Positions 59,363 to 64,000 of a stretch of 64,000 nucleotides of DNA are shown one piece after another (position 1 is the stretch's first letter; every line of letters begins with the position of its first letter). The notes under the pieces were generated by a model, which saw only the letters and a list, made by a program, of their open reading frames with translations, ran no database searches and had not been told where the DNA came from. A program made the translations under genes and the position numbers. This stretch comes from an uncultured Oscillibacter sp. (GTDB lineage Bacteria > Bacillota > Clostridia > Oscillospirales > Oscillospiraceae): positions 1 through 64,000 of the forward strand of contig CAJUBX010000003.1 in assembly GCA_910585165.1 (NCBI GenBank), written 5' to 3'.

Positions 59363-59391
59363 ATCCTAGCGCACTTTTTGCCCGCCCGCAA
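59363..59391 (-). promoter_or_regulatory. Promoter of the AraC-MATE operon
   Basis: Minus strand: TTGCGG, a 17-base spacer and TAGGAT. Confidence 0.6.
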
Positions 59392-59502
59392 TCCGAATAA
59401 CCAACAAACCTGGGAAAAGATTTCCCCGATCTTTGGCGGAAGCGGCAAAAAGCCGGGCCGCCGGGGCGCAAATTTTGGGCAAACGGGTTTCTTGAAATCT
59501 GC

Positions 59503-59508
59503 TATAGT
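59503..59508 (+). promoter_or_regulatory. Extended -10 of folA
   Basis: TATAGT preceded by TGC, about 75 bases before the start; -35 weak. Confidence 0.45.
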
Positions 59509-59582
59509 TATGTGTAAGATATTCTGGCATATAAATGAGGACAAGGACAGCCGAAAACTCCGACATTGTATGAGGTGATGCT

Positions 59583-60086
59583 ATGAACGCTTACGTAGTT
59601 GCAGACCGGCGCTGGGCCTTCGGCCGGAACGGCGGGCTGCTTTTCTCCCTGTCTGCGGACCTGGAGCGCTTTCACACCCTGACCCGGAACGGCACCGTCA
59701 TCATGGGTCCGGAGCGGCTGGTTTTCTTCACGGGGGGCGCGCCCCTGCCCCAGCGGAGGAACATCGTGGTTACCCGGGACCCCTCCGCCCTGCCGGAGGG
59801 CGCGGAGGGCGTTTCCTCCCCGGAGGAGGCCCTGGCCCTGGCGGGAGGTCCGGAGGCGGAGAACCTTTGGATCATCGGCGGCGGCAGCATTTACGCCGCC
59901 CTGCTCTCGCGGTGCCGCCGGGTGTACCTCACCCGGGTGGAGACCCGGGTGGAGGAGTCGGATACCTTTTTCCCCAATCTGGACAAACTTCCCAACTGGG
60001 AGGTGGCCGCGGAGGGGGAGCCCATGGAGGAGGACGGCATGAAATTCCGCTTCTTCGAGTATGTGAACACAAAGCTGGAGAGCTGA
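59583..60086 (+). CDS. folA: Dihydrofolate reductase
   Basis: A 167-residue DHFR that reduces dihydrofolate with NADPH. MNAYVVADRRWAFGRNGGL, FSLSADLERFHTLTRNGTVIMG, NIVVTRDPS, WIIGGGSIYAAL and VYLTRVETRVEESDTFFP are the classical blocks; the catalytic acid is the Asp of SADLERF. The usual PWxLPxD is changed to FSLSAD. ATG with GAGGTG upstream. thyA is not adjacent. Confidence 0.9.
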   Translation: MNAYVVADRRWAFGRNGGLLFSLSADLERFHTLTRNGTVIMGPERLVFFTGGAPLPQRRNIVVTRDPSALPEGAEGVSSPEEALALAGGPEAENLWIIGGGSIYAALLSRCRRVYLTRVETRVEESDTFFPNLDKLPNWEVAAEGEPMEEDGMKFRFFEYVNTKLES

Positions 60087-60091
60087 GGGCC

Positions 60092-60137
60092 CAAGGGATT
60101 TTCGGGAACGGTTGTTCCCGAAAGTCCCTTGTTTTTT
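60092..60137 (+). terminator. Terminator after folA
   Basis: An 18-base-pair stem (60092-60109 with 60114-60131, one G-U pair) followed by TTTTTT. Confidence 0.85.
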
Positions 60138-60157
60138 CAGGGGCCCCACAGTATAAT
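60129..60157 (+). promoter_or_regulatory. Promoter of recG
   Basis: TTGTTT, a 17-base spacer and TATAAT at 60152-60157; the -35 box overlaps the T-run of the folA terminator. Confidence 0.6.
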
Positions 60158-60192
60158 GTTGAGAAAAAGCGCCGGAGAGGGGGGGAGCCGCC

Positions 60193-62241
60193 GTGGCGGA
60201 CTTGAAAACGGACGTGCGCTATATCAAGGGCGTCGGCGAGCAGCGGGCCAAGGCCCTGGCCAAGCTGAATATCCGCACCCTCCGGGATTTGATCTCCTGG
60301 TTTCCCCGGCGCTATGAGGACCGGACGGCCTTCCGGCGGATTTCCGATCTGGTTCCCGGCGAAACCGTCTGCGTTGCCGCCATGGTGGCCTCGCCTCCCG
60401 CAGTTTCGCACATTCGCAGAGGCCTGGATTTGGTGAAGGTCCGGGCGGTGGACGACACCGGGGTTTTGGATGTGACCTTTTTCAACCAGTCCTGGCTGAA
60501 AAGCAGCCTCCGGACGGGAGAGACCTACGTTTTCTGCGGCAGGGCGGAGGGGAACCTGCTCCGCCGCCGGATGGCGAACCCCGTTGTGGAGCCCGAGGGG
60601 CGGCGGGAGGCCACGGGCCGCATCGTGCCCGTCTATCCCCTTACCGCCGGGGTCAGCCAGCTGGTGCTCTCCCGGTCCGTCCGCCAGGGGCTGGATGCCT
60701 GCGCGGATATCCTGCCCGACGTGCTGCCGGACGAGGTCCGGCGGGAGCACCAGCTCTGCCGCATCGGCTTTGCCTATGAAAACATCCACTTTCCCTCCGG
60801 CGGCGAGGCGCTGGACCTGGCCCGGCGGCGGCTGGCCTTTGAGGAGCTGTTTCTCTTTACCCTGGGCCTGCGGCGGCTGCGGCGGAGGCGGGAGACGGCG
60901 GCGGTGGAGCCCTTCCGCCCCGTGGACATGGGGGAATTTTACTCCGCGCTGCCCTTTACCCTGACGGAGGCCCAGCGCCGCTGCGTGGAGGAGGCCTTGG
61001 CGGACATGGCCTCCGGCAGACCCATGAACCGCCTGTGCCAGGGGGACGTGGGCAGCGGCAAGACCATGGTGGCCGCCGCCTGCGCCTACTTCGCGGTGAA
61101 AAACGGCCGTCAGGCCGCCCTGATGGCCCCCACGGAAATCCTGGCCCGGCAGCACTATGAGGGCCTGGCCCCCCTGCTGGAGCCCCTGGGGGTCCGGTGC
61201 GCCCTTCTCACCGGGGCCGGCACCGCCAAAGAGAAAAAAGCCCTGGCCGCCGCCCTGGCGGCGGGGGAGATCGATTTTATTATGGGCACCCACGCCCTGA
61301 TCACCGGGGGACTGGAGTACCGCCGCCTGGGCCTGGTGGTGACGGACGAACAGCACCGCTTCGGCGTGGGGCAGCGGGCGGCCCTAGCGGGGAAGGGGGA
61401 CCATCCCCACACCCTGGTCATGTCCGCCACGCCCATTCCCCGGACCCTGGCCCTGATTCTGTACGGCGATCTGGACGTGTCCGTCATTGACCAGCTCCCT
61501 CCGGGGCGGCGGCCCGTTCAGACCTCTTTGGTGGACAGCGGCTACCATCCCCGCATATACAAATTTCTGCGCAGGCTGATCGGGGAGGGGCGGCAGGCGT
61601 ATATCGTCTGCCCCGCCGTCTCCGAGAGCGGGGAGGAGGGGGACGGCCGCAAGGCCGTGACAGAGTACGCGGCGCAGCTCCAGCAGGAGGTGTTCCCGGA
61701 CCTCCGGGTAGCCTATGTCCACGGGAAGATGAAGCCCAGGGAGAAGGACGCCGTTATGGCCGCCTTCGCCGCCCGGGAGACGGATATTTTAGTGTCCACC
61801 ACCGTGATTGAGGTGGGAGTGGACGTGCCCAACGCCGCCGTCATGGTGGTGGAAAACGCGGAGCGCTTCGGCCTGAGCCAGCTCCACCAGCTTCGGGGCC
61901 GGGTGGGCCGGGGGCCGTGGCAGTCCTACTGCGTGCTGGTCTCCGACAACCGCAGCGAGGAGACCCGGCAGCGGCTGAAGGTCATGGTCCAGACCGCCGA
62001 CGGGTTCAAAATCGCCGAGGAGGACCTGCGCCTCCGGGGGCCGGGGGACTTCTTCGGCCAGCGCCAGCACGGCCTGCCGGGCCTGCGGGTGGCGGACATC
62101 GGCTGCGACACGCAGCTTCTCCGGGAGGCCCAGGAGGCGGCGGACGCCCTGCTTGCCCGGGACCCGGAGTTAAAGAGCTGCCCCGCCGCCGCGGAGCGGG
62201 TGGAGGAGCTCTTCACCGGGGCGGAGGTGTCGTTTTCTTAG
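60193..62241 (+). CDS. recG: ATP-dependent DNA helicase RecG
   Basis: A 682-residue fork-reversal helicase. An N-terminal wedge/OB domain (YIKGVGEQRAKALAKL, FPRRYEDRT) is followed by Walker A GDVGSGKT, the DEQHRFGV box, VMSATPIPRTLAL and the helicase motif VSTTVIEVGVDVPNA with QLRGRVGRG. It acts at stalled forks and Holliday junctions. The start is GTG at 60193 after GGAGAGGGGGGG. It precedes the cysE T-box region. Confidence 0.95.
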   Translation: MADLKTDVRYIKGVGEQRAKALAKLNIRTLRDLISWFPRRYEDRTAFRRISDLVPGETVCVAAMVASPPAVSHIRRGLDLVKVRAVDDTGVLDVTFFNQSWLKSSLRTGETYVFCGRAEGNLLRRRMANPVVEPEGRREATGRIVPVYPLTAGVSQLVLSRSVRQGLDACADILPDVLPDEVRREHQLCRIGFAYENIHFPSGGEALDLARRRLAFEELFLFTLGLRRLRRRRETAAVEPFRPVDMGEFYSALPFTLTEAQRRCVEEALADMASGRPMNRLCQGDVGSGKTMVAAACAYFAVKNGRQAALMAPTEILARQHYEGLAPLLEPLGVRCALLTGAGTAKEKKALAAALAAGEIDFIMGTHALITGGLEYRRLGLVVTDEQHRFGVGQRAALAGKGDHPHTLVMSATPIPRTLALILYGDLDVSVIDQLPPGRRPVQTSLVDSGYHPRIYKFLRRLIGEGRQAYIVCPAVSESGEEGDGRKAVTEYAAQLQQEVFPDLRVAYVHGKMKPREKDAVMAAFAARETDILVSTTVIEVGVDVPNAAVMVVENAERFGLSQLHQLRGRVGRGPWQSYCVLVSDNRSEETRQRLKVMVQTADGFKIAEEDLRLRGPGDFFGQRQHGLPGLRVADIGCDTQLLREAQEAADALLARDPELKSCPAAAERVEELFTGAEVSFS

Positions 62242-62269
62242 GCGGGTTCCGGTTTGGCGGCGATACTTC

Positions 62270-62298
62270 TTGACACGCCGGGAAAAACTTGCTAATAT
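62270..62298 (+). promoter_or_regulatory. Promoter of the T-box-cysE transcript
   Basis: TTGACA, a 17-base spacer and TAATAT preceded by TGC. Confidence 0.7.
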
Positions 62299-62304
62299 AC
62301 TGGG

Positions 62305-62530
62305 AGAGTCAAGTGAATACCGCGATGACCGGAAAGAGTAACAGTCCACCCAACGGACAGAGAGGGCGCACCGCCGGCTGCAAGCGCGCCTGCGGAGGGA
62401 ACTGCGAAGTGCGTCCGTGAGCGGGAGGGGAGATCCCTCCGCCCGGCCCCCGTCAAGGGCCCCTTGAGTGATAAATGAGAGTGGAACCGCGATTCGTCGC
62501 CTCTCGTACTTCGGTACGGGAGGCGTTCTT
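62305..62530 (+). ncRNA. T-box leader, probably cysteine-specific
   Basis: Stem I elements (CAGAGAGGG near 62358), the T-box proper GAGAGTGGAACCGCG (62477-62491) and a terminator (62498-62509 with 62514-62525, UUCG loop, then TTCTT) are present. The likely specifier is TGC at 62403-62405 in GAACTGCGAAG, a cysteine codon. Uncharged tRNA-Cys should stabilise the antiterminator and turn on cysE. Confidence 0.88.
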
Positions 62531-62564
62531 AATTTCCTCCCGGCCTGACAAGGAGTGAAACGCA

Positions 62565-63230
62565 ATGTATTTGACTCGCCTGAGCGGCCTTCTGGCCGCC
62601 TACCAGCGCCGGGACCCCGCAGCCCGGAGCAAGCTGGAGATTTTTCTCCTCTACCCCGGGGTTCACGCCCTGCTGTGGCACCGGGCGGCCCACTGGCTGT
62701 ACCTCCGCCGCCGGTATTTCCTGGCCCGCTGGATTTCCCAGCATGCCCGGAAGAAAACCGGCATCGAGATTCACCCCGGCGCCACCATCGGCCAGAGGCT
62801 GGTCATCGACCATGGCTGCGGCATCGTCATCGGCGAGACCGCCGAGATTGGGGACGACTGCCTGCTTTACCAGGGAGTGACCCTGGGGGGCACCGGGAAG
62901 GACCAGGGCAAGCGCCACCCCACTCTGGGGAACAATGTGATGGTGGGCTCCGGGGCCCGGGTGCTGGGCCCCTTCAAGGTGGGGGACAACGCCCGCATCG
63001 CCGCCGGGGCGGTGGTGCTGCGGGAGGTGCCGCCGGGGTCCACCGCCGTGGGCGTTCCCGCCCGGATCGTCCGGCTGGACGGCTGTCCCGTGTATTACGC
63101 CGACGATGTGGACCAGATCAGCGTCCGGGACCCGGTGCGGGAGGAGCTGGAGCGGCTGGGACGGCAGGTGGAGAAGCTGGAGCGGGCGCTGGAGGGGCGG
63201 AAGGGGCCCCATCGGAGGAGGCCCGCCTGA
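62565..63230 (+). CDS. cysE: Serine O-acetyltransferase
   Basis: A 221-residue enzyme that makes O-acetylserine from serine and acetyl-CoA for cysteine synthesis. The left-handed helix repeats IEIHPGATIGQRLVIDHGCG and GNNVMVGSGARVLGPF and the catalytic HPTLGNNV are typical. ATG with AAGGAGTG upstream. The T-box before it links expression to cysteine supply. cysK is not adjacent. Confidence 0.93.
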   Translation: MYLTRLSGLLAAYQRRDPAARSKLEIFLLYPGVHALLWHRAAHWLYLRRRYFLARWISQHARKKTGIEIHPGATIGQRLVIDHGCGIVIGETAEIGDDCLLYQGVTLGGTGKDQGKRHPTLGNNVMVGSGARVLGPFKVGDNARIAAGAVVLREVPPGSTAVGVPARIVRLDGCPVYYADDVDQISVRDPVREELERLGRQVEKLERALEGRKGPHRRRPA

Positions 63231-63280
63231 AAAGGCAGAACAGGAGAAATGATGAAGCCGAAAGACAGGGAGGCGCCGCT

Positions 63281-63934
63281 ATGAATCTTCCGGAATTGTT
63301 CCATGACCTCTACGGCGTGGACCGGCCCCGGGGCTGTACGGAGGAGGAAATCGCCGCCGTGCGGGAGCGCTTTGGCGCGCTCCCCGCCGCAGTGGAAGAT
63401 TTCTGGCGTATGGCCGGGCATCTGAGGGGACAGTACAATCAGGACGACTGGATTTTTCCGGAGGATGTCCAAAAGCCGGAGGAGCTGGAAAAAGAGGATT
63501 ATTTTATCCTGCTTGTGGAAAACCAGGGGGTCTGCCGGGCGGGTATCCGGCGGGAGGATTTAATCCTCCCGGACCCGCCGGTGTACACCCGGATGGAGGA
63601 CGATGACCCCTGGCTGCTGTGCGCTCCCACGGTCAGCGGTTTTTTGGAAGCCGCATTGACCTATGAGGCAATATGGGGGCTGAAATACAGCGCAGAGGAA
63701 TATGTTTGGCTGACAGGCGGGGAAGCGGCCGTGCTCCGGGAAAATCTGGAAAAGCGGCCCTGTGCCCTGAATCACTGGATGGACCTTGCGATCACGTTCT
63801 ATAGCAATCGTCCAGACAATCTGGTGGTGGTCATGGACGCAGGCGATCACTGCGAGGCGCTTTACGGCGCGGCCACCCAGGAGAGCTACGCCGCCCTGCT
63901 GGAGGTCATGGAGGGCCTGGGCGAACCTTTGTGA
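63281..63934 (+). CDS. SMI1/KNR4 (SUKH)-like protein
   Basis: A 217-residue protein starting MNLPELFHDLYGVDRPRGCTEEEIAAVRERFG, then LPAAVEDFWRMAG, a pattern close to the SMI1/KNR4 (SUKH) fold, in which bacterial members are often immunity proteins. Later WIFPEDVQKPEEL and YFILLVENQGVCRAGIRREDL fit the same fold. No toxin gene is in view. The ATG at 63281 has GGGAGG seven bases upstream, 50 bases after cysE. Confidence 0.65.
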   Translation: MNLPELFHDLYGVDRPRGCTEEEIAAVRERFGALPAAVEDFWRMAGHLRGQYNQDDWIFPEDVQKPEELEKEDYFILLVENQGVCRAGIRREDLILPDPPVYTRMEDDDPWLLCAPTVSGFLEAALTYEAIWGLKYSAEEYVWLTGGEAAVLRENLEKRPCALNHWMDLAITFYSNRPDNLVVVMDAGDHCEALYGAATQESYAALLEVMEGLGEPL

Positions 63935-63956
63935 TAAGCGGGGGTCCGTCTCTTCA

Positions 63957-63995
63957 GGCGGCCCGCATAAGAAACCTGTAAAAAAGCGGGCCGCC
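63957..63995. terminator. Inverted repeat at the window end, possible terminator
   Basis: GGCGGCCCGC and GCGGGCCGCC pair over a 19-base loop shortly after the SUKH-like gene. The loop is long and no T-run follows, so the role is open. Confidence 0.45.
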
Positions 63996-64000
63996 CCGGC

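Noticed and set aside
62565..63280. An extension of the SMI1-like gene upstream through cysE in another frame
   Set aside because: cysE is clear in its own frame, and the SMI1-like gene has a good ribosome binding site just before 63281.
1..64000. CRISPR arrays and rRNA genes
   Set aside because: No regularly spaced direct repeats and no rRNA motifs were seen; one tRNA only.

Overview
The window looks like a chromosome segment from a GC-rich member of the Clostridia, most likely an Oscillospirales/Oscillospiraceae gut anaerobe. The evidence is GC content clearly above 60 % by eye, strong AGGAGG-type ribosome binding sites, many TTGACA/TATAAT promoters with an extended TGn -10, a T-box leader, an FMN riboswitch, a short DtxR-type regulator, a SpoIIIE/FtsK translocase and the YgfK/SsnA anaerobic purine-catabolism pair. 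The taxonomic call is inference; no rRNA is present.

Layout. 1-0.46 kb: the end of a reading frame cut by the window edge. 0.4-10.7 kb: a surface-polysaccharide region, with a GT2 glycosyltransferase, a large membrane protein carrying a C-terminal GtrA domain and a DUF4127 protein on +, an ATP-grasp / PHP / NodB-deacetylase operon on -, and an O-antigen-ligase-like protein on +. 10.8-18.3 kb: housekeeping and stress genes (XpaC-like, DUF896, DUF4177-like, YlmH-like, ABC exporter, zinc-ribbon/Ig-like/SH3 protein, uridine kinase, DinB). 18.4-25 kb: FMN riboswitch and ribU, a DtxR-family regulator, then ssnA and ygfK behind a leader that looks like a transcription-attenuating riboswitch. Two 163-bp elements with terminal inverted repeats sit in this stretch. 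25-29.7 kb: uppP, ftsK, an HMA-like protein and a DivIVA-like protein.

29.8-37.6 kb: a galacto-N-biose/lacto-N-biose utilisation operon (GH112 phosphorylase, small membrane protein, two ABC permeases, binding lipoprotein) divergent from an AraC regulator, followed by a second AraC gene. 37.7-48.7 kb: htpG, DUF4173 protein, XRE/DUF2975 membrane operon, deacetylase lipoprotein, cytidine deaminase, MBL/YbjQ operon, PilZ protein and a MerR-membrane protein operon. 48.7-64 kb: serA, MscS channel, an IS3-family transposase remnant beside tRNA-Gln(CUG), a COG2509-type flavoprotein, a 2-hydroxyacid dehydrogenase, two tandem microproteins of 19 and 21 residues, AraC and MATE genes, folA, recG, and a T-box-controlled cysE followed by an SMI1-like protein.

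Most convergent gene pairs are separated by compact perfect hairpins that serve both strands. The strongest leads for something undescribed are the ssnA leader RNA, the tandem microproteins, the two 163-bp elements that begin on the last base of a stop codon, and the ATP-grasp/PHP/deacetylase operon.
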